Source of the DNA: Leptodactylus fallax
Lineage: Eukaryota > Chordata > Amphibia > Anura > Leptodactylidae
Direction of reading: 5' to 3'
Length of the DNA: 64,000 bases
NCBI GenBank assembly: GCA_947044405.1
Contig: CAMRHE010000133.1
Location: 992,001-1,056,000 of the forward strand
A program made the translations under genes and the position numbers. Shown in pieces: positions 1-10,655 of this stretch. How positions within the stretch are numbered: the stretch's first letter is position 1; every line of letters begins with the position of its first letter. The notes beneath the pieces were generated by a model that had not been told where the DNA came from, made no database searches, and saw only the letters and a program-made list of their open reading frames with translations.

Positions 1-739
1 ATACGAGAGTAAAATTATACAGCAGGCCGACGTGTACAATATGATTTTGTTCCCGTATCCTAGACTCGATGAGGTTTTTACGTATTATGATTCTTACCTT
101 AATTTTTTTAAATTTTTTATATTTTAAATTAATATTAAGTAAACAAATTTGCCTATAGACCTGGAGAGCAAATAGTCCGTAGTCTCTTTCTCATTTTTTG
201 GACCATTGTTTTGTTAGGGCCTGGGCCCACCGCAGGATCCTCTGGTACTCTGGTTGGCCTTGGTCCTAGAAATCAGACCCGAAGTGATCAGTTCTTATCC
301 ACTATCCTGTAAATAGGGCATACGAGTCTATAGAAGGACAACCCCTTTAAGGGGTTAAAAAAAAAAAAATGACAATTTTGCTGTATATTATCCACTGCCA
401 CCTATCTCTGATTGAGACATGACATTGCGTTGACCCTCTGTCCCCTTCCTCTATATACAGATGCTCTGTATATTTTGGATTCCTCTTATATAAAACCTGG
501 CTAGTAAATTCTCGGTAAAATTATAATTGGAGATTTACCTGTAATATACTTGAATGTGATCCATTTTGTAGAGATCCTCGGGGAGCTGCTATTTCTGGCA
601 GGGCCACTTAGACTGAGTTGGCCTTAATATACGTGGCATGACCGCCCGCTGTTTACCAGTCAGCATGTTACTGTCGACTCTGCCAAGAAAGCCATCCAGC
701 TGCGATAGATAGTGAGATCACAATCCTCAACCTCCTCAC
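1..739. other. Low-copy intergenic or intronic sequence with repeat fragments
   Basis: No gene is supported here. Around 205-350 there are fragments of frog-type interspersed repeats: a GGGCCCACC-containing piece near 220 and an end reading GGACAACCCCTTTAAGGGG near 338-358, the same terminal motif as the foldback elements at 5122 and 32918. An A-run follows at 357-369. If the candidate exon at 740-885 is real, this stretch is the start of its downstream intron. Confidence 0.4.
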
Positions 740-885
740 CTTAGCTGACAGGTAACTCTCCAAGACGTCTTCCCCCAGCAGCGGCAAGAGGTAATGGTGG
801 AAAAATCTGTATGTCTCATGTAAAGCGGTCGCCAGGAATAATTCAATTAAAACCACGGCTGTTTTGAATGTCTGAGCGCAATTCC
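740..885 (-). CDS. Candidate internal coding exon, gene unknown
   Basis: On the minus strand a 146-nt open block is bounded by good splice signals: a pyrimidine-rich stretch ending TTACCTTCAG before base 885 and AAG|GTGAGG after base 740. It would begin with the last two bases of a split codon and then read 48 codons without a stop. The peptide is helix-like and rich in Leu, Phe and His, with pieces VVLIELFLATALHETYRFF and LLPLLGEDVLESYLSAK. Composition differs from the surrounding repeats and no tandem repetition explains the frame. It lies on the same strand as, and about 18 kb downstream of, the fut4-like gene, so it would belong to another gene. I do not recognise the family. A chance open frame with chance splice sites remains possible. 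Confidence 0.35.
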
Positions 886-1253
886 CTGAAGGTAAAGTGT
901 TCTAAGAATATCGATTAAGCTGGAATGAAATGAGTGTATCAGACGCTGTATTACACGGGGAGAGTCATTATTCATGATTTATAGAGACAAACAAGGAGGC
1001 GAGAAGGGAAAATGTACAATGTCAAGACCGTGGAATTACCAGAGTATAACAAAGCACTTTATTATAGATTTATATAGCAAACACATATACCGCAGCGCTG
1101 TACCGAGATTGTCATTGCCCTATGTTCACATTGGGACCATCTAAATTTCAAACTAAACTGTCAGTATGTTTTCAGAATGTGGGAGGAAACCAAAGTACCC
1201 GGAGGAAACCCACATAACCAGAGAGAGAAACTACCCACAACTAATAACTGATG
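886..1253. other. Sequence without recognised features
   Basis: I see no gene, RNA or clear repeat here. On the minus strand this would be the intron upstream of the candidate exon at 740-885. It leads directly into the TATC array. Confidence 0.4.
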
Positions 1254-1284
1254 ACTATCTATCTATCTATCTATCTATCTACAG

Positions 1285-1317
<33 letters not shown>

Positions 1318-1355
1318 CATATCTATCTCCTATCTATCTATCTCATATCTATCTC

Positions 1356-1407
<52 letters not shown>

Positions 1408-1457
1408 GTATCTATCTCCATCTATGTATGTATCTATCTATCTATCTCCTATCTATG

Positions 1458-1502
<45 letters not shown>

Positions 1503-1591
1503 CATATCTATCTCATATCTATCTATCTATCTATCTCCATCTATGTATGTATGTATGTATCTATCTATCTATCTATCTCCTATCCTTCTAT

Positions 1592-1629
<38 letters not shown>

Positions 1630-1832
1630 CATATCTATCAATCAATCAGTCAATCTCATATCTATCTATGTATCTATCTATCTATCTCATATCTATCTAT
1701 CAATCAGTCAATCTCATATCTATCTATCTATCTATCTATCTATCTGTCTATCTATCACTTATCTATCTATCTACCTCCTATCTATCTATCTATCTATCTC
1801 CTATCTATCTATCTATCTATCTATCTATCTCA

Positions 1833-1868
<36 letters not shown>

Positions 1869-1889
1869 ACTTATCTATCTATCTACCTC

Positions 1890-1924
<35 letters not shown>

Positions 1925-2328
1925 CCTCCTATCTATCTATCTATCTATCTATCTATCTCCATCTATGTATGTATCTATCTATCTATCCTCTATCTATCTC
2001 ATATCTATCTATCTCATATCTATCTTTCTAGCTATTATCTATCTATCTATCTGTCTCCTATCTATCTTTCTAGCTATTATCTATTTATCTATCTATCTAT
2101 CTATCTATCTACAGTATCTATCTATCTATCTCATATCTATCTCCTATCTATCTATCTATCTATCTATCTACCTCCTATCTATCTATCTATCTCATATCTA
2201 TCTATCTATCTATCTATCTATCTCATATCTATCTATCTATCTATCTATCACTTATCTATCTATCTACCTCCTATCTATCTATCTATCTATCTATCACTTA
2301 TCTATCTATCTATCTATCTATCTACCTC

Positions 2329-2366
<38 letters not shown>

Positions 2367-2447
2367 CCATCTATGTATGTATCTATCTATCTATCTATCC
2401 TCTATCTATCTCATATCTATCTATCTATCTCATATCTATCTTTCTAG

Positions 2448-2484
<37 letters not shown>

Positions 2485-2516
2485 GTCTCCTATCTATCTT
2501 TCTAGCTATTATCTAT

Positions 2517-2555
<39 letters not shown>

Positions 2556-2558
2556 CAG

Positions 2559-2595
<37 letters not shown>

Positions 2596-2633
2596 CATAT
2601 CTATCTCCTATCTATCTATCTCATATCTATCTC

Positions 2634-2685
<52 letters not shown>

Positions 2686-2735
2686 GTATCTATCTCCATC
2701 TATGTATGTATGTATCTATCTATCTCCTATCTATG

Positions 2736-2772
<37 letters not shown>

Positions 2773-2955
2773 CATATCTATCTATCTATCTATCTCCATC
2801 TATGTATGTATGTATGTATCTATCTATCTCCTATCCTTCTATTTATCTATCTATCTATCTATCTCATATCTATCTATCAATCAATCAGTCAATCTCATAT
2901 CTATCTATGTATCTATCTATCTATCTCATATCTATCTATCAATCAGTCAATCTCA

Positions 2956-2992
<37 letters not shown>

Positions 2993-3132
2993 GTCTATCT
3001 ATCACTTATCTATCTATCTACCTCCTATCTATCTATCTATCTATCTATCTCATATCTATCTATCTATCTATCTATCTATCTCATATCTATCTATCTATCT
3101 ATCTATCTATCACTTATCTATCTATCTACCTC

Positions 3133-3165
<33 letters not shown>

Positions 3166-3167
3166 AC

Positions 3168-3206
<39 letters not shown>

Positions 3207-3210
3207 CCTC

Positions 3211-3252
<42 letters not shown>

Positions 3253-3438
3253 CCATCTATGTATGTATCTATCTATCTATCCTCTATCTATCTCATATCT
3301 ATCTATCTATCTCATATCTATTTTTCTAGCTAATAACTAACTAACTATCTATTTGTCTCTCAATTATTTTTCTAATTAATAATAAATAAATAAATAATTA
3401 ATTAATTTATTTATCTATCTATCTCATATCTATCTATG
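1254..3438. repeat. Large (TATC)n / (GATA)n tetranucleotide array
   Basis: About 2.2 kb of TATC units with scattered variants (CTCATATC, CTCCTATC, CACTTATC, GTATGTATG, CAATCAATCAGTCAATC, CTACAGTATC, TTTCTAGCTATTATC). Because a four-base repeat has a 12-base coding period and no stop codon in any frame, it produces long open frames reading Ser-Ile-Tyr-Leu over and over; these are not genes. Variant landmarks recur in the same order about 1.24-1.28 kb apart (for example CTACAGTATC near 1278 and 2553, and the AATCAATCAGTCAATC block near 1640 and 2880), so a segment of the array was itself duplicated in tandem. From about 3330 the repeat decays into AT-rich TAAC/AATA/TTAT variants before a last short TATC run. 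Confidence 0.95.
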
Positions 3439-3512
3439 TGAAAGAAAGTCCACAGCAGCACCAGCAGGTGAATGGGTGCTTTGCCCAGAGTTCCAGGTTC
3501 AAACTCCAAAAT

Positions 3513-3679
3513 AAAAGGCAGCGCTCCCAAATAAGTTCCAAAGCAATAGTCTTTTGTTTTATTCCATGTTACAATGTTTCATCAAGGACTTGACAAAGTC
3601 TCATTTGAGCTGAAATGTTGCAACAAGGAATAAACCACACCACTACTGCTTTGGAACTTATTTGGGAGCGCTGCCTTTT
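3513..3679. repeat. Foldback (hairpin) element between two TATC arrays
   Basis: The 33-base arm at 3513-3545 (beginning AAAAGGCAGCGCTCCC) is the exact reverse complement of 3647-3679. The pairing continues inward with a few mismatches (ATTCCATGTTACAATGTTTC against the complement of GAAATGTTGCAACAAGGAAT), so nearly the whole 167 bp can fold into one stem. It lies between the large TATC array ending at 3438 and a short one starting at 3686. This is the architecture of a foldback miniature element or a decayed inverted duplication. No coding capacity. Confidence 0.8.
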
Positions 3680-3685
3680 CCTTGC

Positions 3686-3740
<55 letters not shown>

Positions 3741-3741
3741 C
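3686..3741. repeat. Short (TATC)n microsatellite
   Basis: About 14 almost perfect TATC units directly after the foldback element. Its purity compared with the long array upstream suggests it is younger or evolving separately. Confidence 0.95.
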
Positions 3742-3837
3742 TATGCATCTGGTTCATGAATCTGCAAATCCTCCGTCCTTGCAGGCATCATCAAAAGACA
3801 GGAGTATAAGACGCTGGACTTCATGAATTGGCTCCAA

Positions 3838-4445
3838 AGAAAGAACTGAGAGAAAAAGAAAGAAAGAGAGAATGAGGGGAAGAAAGAAGGAGGGCAAAAT
3901 AGAATAGAGAATGAAGGAGAGTAGAAGGATAATAGAGAGAGAGAGAGAGAGAAGGAGACTAGAGAGCTGGAGGGGGAAGTGAAAACAGAAGAAGAGAAAG
4001 AGAGAAAGTGGATAGAGACAGAAAAGAGGATAGAGATAGAGGAGGAGAGAGAAGAAAGATAGAAGGAGGAGGGCAAAAGAGAATATAGAAAGATAAGAGG
4101 GCGAGAAAGAGAAGAGGAAGAGTGAGAAAGAATAGAGAGAGATGGAGAGGGAAAAGAGAGAACACAAAGAGGAGGAATATAAATAGAGAGGAGAGGAAAA
4201 TGAGAATAGAAAGAGGGAAGGAGGGGGAGAGAAAAGGAGGGCAGAAAGAGAATAGAGAGGAGGGAAGGTGAAGGAGGAGAGGATAGATAGATATATATAT
4301 ACAGAGAGAAAGAGAAAGACAGGGAAAGAGAAGGGTAGAGACAAAGAAATGGACAGAGAATAGACATAGAAGAAGATAAGATGGAGAGAAAGAGGAGGGG
4401 AAGGAAATAATAGAGAGCTAGAAGAGGGGAGAGAATAGAAAGAAG
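3838..4445. repeat. Polypurine (GA-rich) tract, about 600 bp
   Basis: The plus strand is almost purely A and G (AGAGAGAG, GGAAAG, AGGAGG words) with rare pyrimidine interruptions and a short (TA)n at 4287-4300. The complementary strand reads as Ser/Leu/Phe-rich open frames that are compositional artefacts. Such asymmetric purine tracts can adopt triplex (H-DNA) structures where mirror symmetry exists; that is general knowledge and not shown here. Confidence 0.9.
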
Positions 4446-5121
4446 GATCAGAGTATGCTAATATAGTACTGTGTGTCTTAGGTATTTCAGTATGTGATGT
4501 TTATAAGGACTTTCTTCTCTACATACAAGAGCTGATACTTACAAGAAGTGTTTGCAGCGAGCAAATGTCACCATGACAAATAACACACAAACATCAAACG
4601 TATAACACAGGCCCAGTCTTTATGAAGTGTCTCTGTTTCTGGCCTGTTCTGTGGAAACATCACCCAGTCATAGGCTACAGTTCATACTGTCCTGCCAGAA
4701 CTGGCAAATTATGTCATAATTTACTGATGCAGCAGAGCTGAGTATGTCATGTAGATCTCTTGGCTGTATTATATGTACACCATTTACTGAGTTATTAAAA
4801 CCTGGCAGGTTACCCTGCAGTCCTATGTAAACCCCATCCTGGTATGATAACAAGATATCCCAGACAAGGCCATCTGTCCTGAAACCTATAGAATGGGCAA
4901 TTGGTTTCTTATGAAATGGATGGAATTCCACTGGGCACCGGGTCTGGTGTACGTAACTATAGATTGTGTACTGTGTTGTTACATAGGTTAGCACTATAAA
5001 ATGATGAGAAATTAAATCTGACGAACTCGGCGCTACTACATCTGTCCTGGTATAGGACAGTAAACTGATAGTGTCATGTCCTAATATTTATATCATGTTG
5101 AAGTATTCATTGTCCTCATTT
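4446..5121. other. Sequence without recognised features
   Basis: A 108-codon minus-strand frame at 4668-4994 shows no recognisable motif or family. I found no RNA gene and no inverted or tandem repeat. Confidence 0.4.
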
Positions 5122-5370
5122 TTAAAGGGATTGTCCATAAATATCTGATCGATGGCCCGGGAGTCAGTGGGAGCTGAGCTTTATGCCACTATACAGGGCA
5201 TCTCCTTCCGGCTCTGTGTACTGTATAGTATACAGACCAGTAACCTCCCCCCAAATAGCAAACCGGTGTATGGGCTGGCTATTGGTCCCCACCAATCAGA
5301 TATTTATAGTCTATCCTAAGCATGGGTCTTAGATAAAAAAAAAAAAAAAAATCATGGACAACCCCTTTAA
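5122..5370. mobile_element. Short foldback element with TTAAAGGG...CCCTTTAA ends
   Basis: The ends are inverted: TTAAAGGGATTGTCCAT on the left and ATGGACAACCCCTTTAA on the right, about 250 bp apart. The interior contains ATCTGATCGATGGCCCGG and an A-run. It is non-coding. The same end motif occurs at 338-358, 32918-33336 and, in part, 36498. TTAA at the outer edge resembles a piggyBac-type target site, but superfamily assignment is not proven. Confidence 0.7.
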
Positions 5371-5404
5371 GGGATTTTTACAAATCCTAAGTGCTGTATG
5401 GTCC

Positions 5405-7134
5405 TAAGCATATTGACTAAAACATTGATATCACGGCAACTGAGGCAGCGATTCACAAGGGTAAAATGCAGTTTAATTCAGGTGACAATAACCTATCTAT
5501 CTGCAGGGCTGGGGTGATATGCTGGTTCTGGTGACACTAACCTATCTATCTGCAGGGCTGGGGTGATATGTTGGTTCTGGTGACACTAACCTATCTATCT
5601 GCAGGGCTGGGTTGATATGCTGGTTCTGGTGAGACTAACCTATCTATCTACAGAGCTAGGGTGATCTATAGGTTCTGGTGACACTAACCTATCTATCTGC
5701 AGGGCTGGGGTGATATTCTGGGTTCTGGTGACACTAACCTATCTATCTGCAGGGCTGGGTTGATATGCTGGGTCTGGTGACACCAACCTATCTATCTGCA
5801 GGGCTGGGGTGATATGCTGGTTCTGGTGACCCTAACCTATCTATCTACAGAGCTAGGGTGGGTGATACTCTGGGTTCTGGTGACACTAACCTATCTATCT
5901 GCAGGGCTGTGGTGATATGCTAGTTCTAGTGATCCTAACCTATCTATCTGCAGGGCTGGGGTGATATACTGGGGTCTGGTGACACTAACCTATCTATCTG
6001 CAGGGCTGGGGTGATATACTGGTTCTGGTGACACTAACCTATCTATATGCAGGGCTGGGGTGATATGCTGGGCTCTGGTGACACTAACCTATCTATCTGC
6101 AGGGCTGGGGTGATATGCTGGTTCTGGTGACACTAACCTATCTATCTGCAGGGCTGGGGCGATATGCTGGGTCTGGTGACACTAACCTATCTATCTGCAG
6201 GGCTGGGGTGATATGCTGGTTCTGGTGACACTAACCTATCTATCTGCAGGGCTGGGGCGATATGCTGGGTTTGGTGACACTAATCTATCTATCTGCAGGG
6301 CTGGGGTGATATGCTGTTCTGGTGACACTAACCTATCTATCTGCAGGGCTGGGGTGATATGCTGGGATCTGGTGACACTAACCTATCTATCTGCGGGGTG
6401 AGGTGATATGCTGGTTCTGGTGACACTAACCTATCTATCTGCAGGGCTGGGGTGATATGTTGGTTCTGGTGACACTAACCTATCTATCTGCAGGGCTGGG
6501 GTGATATGCTGGTTCTGGTGACACTAACCTATCTATGTGCAGGGCTGGGGTGATATGCTGGTTCTGGTGACCCTAACCTATCTATCTGCAGGGCTGGGGT
6601 GATATACTGGTTCTGGTGACACTAACCTATCTATCTGCAGGGCTGGGGTGATATGCTGGTTCTGGTGACACTAACCTATCTATCTGCAGGGATGGGATGA
6701 TATGCTGGTTCTGGTGACACTAACCTATCTATCTGCAGGGCTGGGGCGATATGCTGGGTCTGGTGACCCTAACCTATTTATCTGCAGGGCTGGGGTGATA
6801 TGCTGGTTCTGGTGACCCTAACCTATCTATCTACAGAGCTAGGGTGGGTGATATTCTGGGTTCTGGTGACACTAACCTATCTATCTGCAGGGCTGGGGCG
6901 ATATGCTGGGTCTGGTGACCCTAACCTATCTATCTGCAGGGCTGGGGTGATATGCTGGTTCTGGTGACCCTAACCTATCTATCTACAGAGCTAGGGTGGG
7001 TGATATTCTGGGTTCTGGTGACACTAACCTATCTATCTGCAGGGCTGGGGTGATATGCTGGGTTCTAGTGATCCTAACCTATTTATCTGCAGGGCTGGGG
7101 TGATATTCTGGGTTCTGGTGACACTCCCTTTAAA
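5405..7134 (+). mobile_element. 49-bp minisatellite array within the right arm of a foldback element (copy A)
   Basis: About 33 tandem units of 49 bp (some 53-56 bp) run from 5490 to 7125. Each contains CTATCTATCTGCAG, then GGCTGGGGTGATATGCTGG and a GGTGACACTAAC junction. Upstream, 5427-5488 (GATATCACGG, GGCAGCGATTCACAAGGG, TTAATTCAGGTGAC) matches the inner arm of the related elements at 14088, 40283 and 53520. The downstream edge is GGTGACACTCCCTTTAAA, the element's terminus. The left arm is missing, so the copy is truncated. Three-unit blocks of about 150 bp repeat at 6735-7035. Short open frames inside are artefacts. Confidence 0.9.
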
Positions 7135-7751
7135 TTCCCCTTGTAAAGCTGGTAAGTGTGTTGTAAAAGGAACAGAACCATATAATGTAGTGGAAAGCAA
7201 TAAACCAGAGATAAGGAAGATTGCAGGAAAATGTGCTCTGTGTTATAAAAAGCATAGGAGGAGTAGCAGAGCTGGATTTGTCATTTAATGCTCATGGATT
7301 GCATAGAGTTAAAGTGATGCAGCAGATTTACTACACGCCCAAAGCTATTGTATAAAAGGTGCAGTTTTTGTCACATTACTTTTTGACCTTTTTTCTACAA
7401 AAGTGGTAGTGGTGTATCTGCCGAGAAGGAGTGGGGTCATGACAGCCTGACACATTTAGGCTAAGGCTGTGAAAAAACGCAGTGGCAACTTCCTCTGCGG
7501 ACTTTCTGCTTCCATTATACCTATAGGGAAACCGCCAGCATTTCCGTAGATATAACTGACATGTTGCCATTTCTAAAACCGCAACAGTTTTGCAAATCGC
7601 AGTGTTTCCACTGCGTGTATTTTTCAGCAATGTGTGGATGGGATTCGATAGAATCCCTTCAACTTTGCTGTGACTGTAAAACTCTGCGGTTTTTGCTGTG
7701 GCGTTTCCATCACGTGGGGTGGTTTCCCAGGACTTACATATTGATGGTCTA
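7135..7751. other. Interspersed repeat fragments, no gene
   Basis: From about 7430 to 7725 the sequence has the look of a frog miniature element seen again at 35180-35450 (words such as CTCTGCGG, GCGTTTCC and AAAACCGCAACAG). The open frames on both strands here are overlapping and show no recognised domain. Confidence 0.45.
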
Positions 7752-8106
7752 ACCTTAGGATAGGTCATCTGTATGTGATCGGTGGGGGTCTGAGTCCTAC
7801 ACCCGGGACCCCCCAATCAATTATTTAAAGAGGTTGCAGCAGTCACGAGTGCTGCGTTCTCTTCCTTGTCCCTTTATTGATGACTTCACTTTTATCAGTC
7901 ACATGGTATAACAGCAGCTCAGTCCCATTCAATTAAATGGAGCTGAGCTACAATACCAAGCACAGCCTCTATGCAATGTATGGCGCTGTGCTTGGTATTC
8001 AGTGAAGAGCCCCCAACATTCTCAGCTGATCTGTGGGGGTCCTTGCTGTCGGATACGTATAGATAACGTATCCTAAGAACAGATCATCAATATATACCCT
8101 TTTAAG
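7752..8106. mobile_element. Frog-type interspersed repeat with GGATAGGTCATC...GATCATCAATAT ends
   Basis: Starts with CCTTAGGATAGGTCATC and ends with ATCCTAAGAACAGATCATC, which are loosely inverted. The interior has GATCGGTGGGGGTCTGAG, CACCCGGGACCC and GAGCTGAGCTACAATACCAAG followed by an inverted GCGCTGTGCTTGGTATTC. I recognise this as a very abundant frog repeat type from general knowledge. Non-coding. Related but diverged fragments occur near 22190-22260 and 37376-37600. Confidence 0.7.
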
Positions 8107-8699
8107 ATTACTTATACCATAAAACTAGCATAACTCTATCTCATCTCCATTCTGGTGCACATTCTTAATCACATTTTCTGCTAATATTTGTGTCGCCTAT
8201 GACGCCAGCGAGCCACAGATTAGGACCTGCATATAAATGTGTCCCATTGTGATTTCACAGTGATTTACGCCATATACCACTTCAGCTCTGCTGCATCTGT
8301 CAGTAATATCCATTAAAGCATACGCACAGATATGTAAATCTAAGGTTACCGTACCGCCATCTCCTGCGCCGCGCTGCTCTATCGCCGGGGGAACCATTCA
8401 GTTCATTTGAACCTATTAGGAATTGTGTTAATCCTTTGTATTCTGCCGGAATCTCTTACTCCAAACAGTCTAATCCTCTTTATTCCGAGCAGAGCAAATA
8501 AATCAGTCACAAGGATTAGGCGGAATTGTCATCAGACCCAGGAATCGGAACGCACTCAATAAATGTGCATGGCCGCCAGCACTGATTCTCTTATCTGGGG
8601 TGTAGGATGTCTCCACCTGGCCAGGATCTGATACAGGTATAGACAGCGCCTATACAGGAACGTACAGAGAATAATGGCCATCATCTTCATTGTAGGACA
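8107..8699. other. Apparently low-copy sequence, no gene found
   Basis: No tandem repeats, inverted repeats or transposon ends are visible. The minus-strand open frame at 8197-8397 shows no recognisable motif. The stretch looks unique, unlike its neighbours, so a conserved non-coding element is possible, but there is no direct evidence for one. Confidence 0.35.
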
Positions 8700-9828
8700 G
8701 TAGGGTGTATGAGACCCCAGAACAGTGACAGCCATGGCGAAGGCTACTCTAAATTGACCCCATCACTGTCACTGCTACAGTGCCCCCGTTATAGTGCCAG
8801 CCACAGTGCCCTCATAATAGGAACAGATATCTTGACCCCATAGCAGTGGCATAATAGTGATATCTACATTATCCCCGTGACCATTCCAGCCATGGCACCA
8901 CAATGTTCTGGGATAATAGTATCTGCTAAAGTGACTGTCGCAGCGCCCCCATAATAATTACAGACAAAGCACCCCCATAACATTTCCATACACAGTGACC
9001 CAATAACAGTATTAGACAAAGCACCACCATAACAGATCCGTACACAGTGCCCCCATAATGATTCCAGACACATCACCTACATAACAGTTCTATACAGTGG
9101 TCACTTAACAATTCAAGACAAAGCACCCCCATAACAGTTCCATACACAGTGCCCCATAACAATTCAAGACACAGCACCCCCAAAATAGTTACAGACACAA
9201 TGCCTCATAATCCTTCCATACACGGTGCCCCCATAACAGTCCCAGACAAAGCACCCCATAACAGTTCCGTACACAGCACCCCCATAACAGTTCCAGACAC
9301 AATGCCCTGTAATTCTTCCACACATAGTGCCCCTATAACATTCTCAGACACATCAGAACAGATCAGACACATCCCACATCAGATCCCCGGCACAATGCCC
9401 CATAATAGTTCCATACACAGTACTCCATCACAATCCTAGACACAGCACCTCCATAATAGTTCCAAACACAGTGACCCCTTTACTGTCCTAGATAAAGCAT
9501 TCCCATAACAGTTCAATACAAAGTGCTCCCGTAACAGTTCCAGACACAGCACCCCCACACCAGGTCCAGACAGCACCCCCCAAAACAGTGCCAGATGCAG
9601 TGTCCCATAACAGATCAATACACAGTGCCCCCATAAAATTCCCAGACACAGTACCCCATAATAGTGCCATACATACTACCTCATCAAAAATCCTGACACA
9701 GTACCTCCATAACAGTTTCACACACAGTGCCCCCATAACAGTACCAGACAAAGCACCCCATAACAATTCCATACACAGTGTCCCATAACAATTCCAGACA
9801 CAGCAACCTCATAGTTGTTCCAGGCACA
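8700..9828. repeat. Degenerate 26-29 bp tandem array
   Basis: Variants of CCATAACAGTTCCAGACACA followed by GTGCCCC or GCACCCC repeat some 35-40 times, more clearly from 9000 onward. Divergence between units is high, so the array is old. Open frames in both directions (for example 9149-9439 plus and 9488-9772 minus) follow the repeat and are not genes. The array ends where the LINE begins at 9829 and is not resumed after the LINE. Confidence 0.85.
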
Positions 9829-9947
9829 TTTTTTTTTTTTTTTCCAAGATGGCGCCGCTGGAGTGGCTGCCAGCTACAGCAGCTCTGAGACTCTCTATCT
9901 TATTTTTCTTTCTATGACTCGTTTTGTACCTCTCTACTTAAGGACTT

Positions 9948-10655
9948 TTGCACTATGAAGAAACACACACAAAGACTTGGACCCTTGTGATACTTTTTTT
10001 TTTGTTTTTTATCTGTCTTTTGTTCTGCTTGAAAATGGGATCTTTTGTGTATGCAGACAATTCCTTTGTCTATACAAGAGAGGAAATTCTGCAGCTCAGA
10101 GACACAGCAGGACGGCATACCATGTGGTCACACATCCCCCGTGAGATTTGGAGAAAGAAAAAGCGGGTGAGGGGATGCAGAGCAGGAACTCTTCAGAGGA
10201 TTAAAAAGAGGCGTTACCTACCAGCTGTTCCCTCCATCATCATGGGCAATGTGAGATCTCTTGCAAACAAGATGGATGAACTAACAGCTCTCACCAGGCA
10301 TCATCAGGAGTTTCGGGCGTGCAGCATGATGCTACTTACAGAGACTTGGCTCACTGAAGTTACTCCTGACCCTCTGGTCTCCTTGGATGGTTTTAAACTC
10401 CTTCGGGCAGACAGGACAAGGGAGAGCGGTAAGAAGAAAGGAGGAGGGCTGGCAATGTTTGTGAATAATAGATGGTGTAATCCTAGGCACATTGTGATTA
10501 AGGAGCAAACTTGCTGTAAGGACATTGAACTATTAGCTGTGAGCATGAGACATTTCTACCTACCAAGGGAACTGTCACATGTCATCGTGATAGCTGCATA
10601 TGTCCCCCCCTCTGCAAAGCTGACACTGCCTGCGAGGTCCTACAAGCCACGCTGA
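9948..10655 (+). pseudogene. LINE polyprotein, N-terminal part with endonuclease domain
   Basis: The frame of 235 codons starts with a hydrophobic stretch (residues about 12-28) and a basic region (residues 69-89), then the endonuclease begins: NVRSL at 101-105, TETWL at 131-135 and GGGLAMFV at 165-172, all typical of apurinic-type nucleases that nick target DNA for LINE insertion. It leaves frame near 10612-10620 at CTGCAAAGCTGAC and stops at 10653. The rest of the nuclease (SGDFNH and GRSDHN) continues in another frame of the same strand. One missing base explains this. The start codon at 9948 is the first in the frame but unproven. Confidence 0.85.

Noticed and set aside
1166..3340. 724-codon open frame reading Ser-Ile-Tyr-Leu repeats
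   Set aside because: It is the translation of a TATC array, which has no stop codon in any frame; overlapping frames give the same peptide.
3741..4367. 208-codon Ser/Leu/Phe-rich minus-strand frame
   Set aside because: Translation of the polypurine tract; overlapping frames on the same strand are equally open and similar.
5490..7125. CRISPR array (regular 49-bp repeats)
   Set aside because: Units are directly adjacent with no unique spacers, and the setting is a vertebrate genome with no cas genes.
9149..9772. Opposing frames of 94-96 codons with HNSS/TVPD and GTVMGALC repeats
   Set aside because: They follow the degenerate tandem array on both strands.
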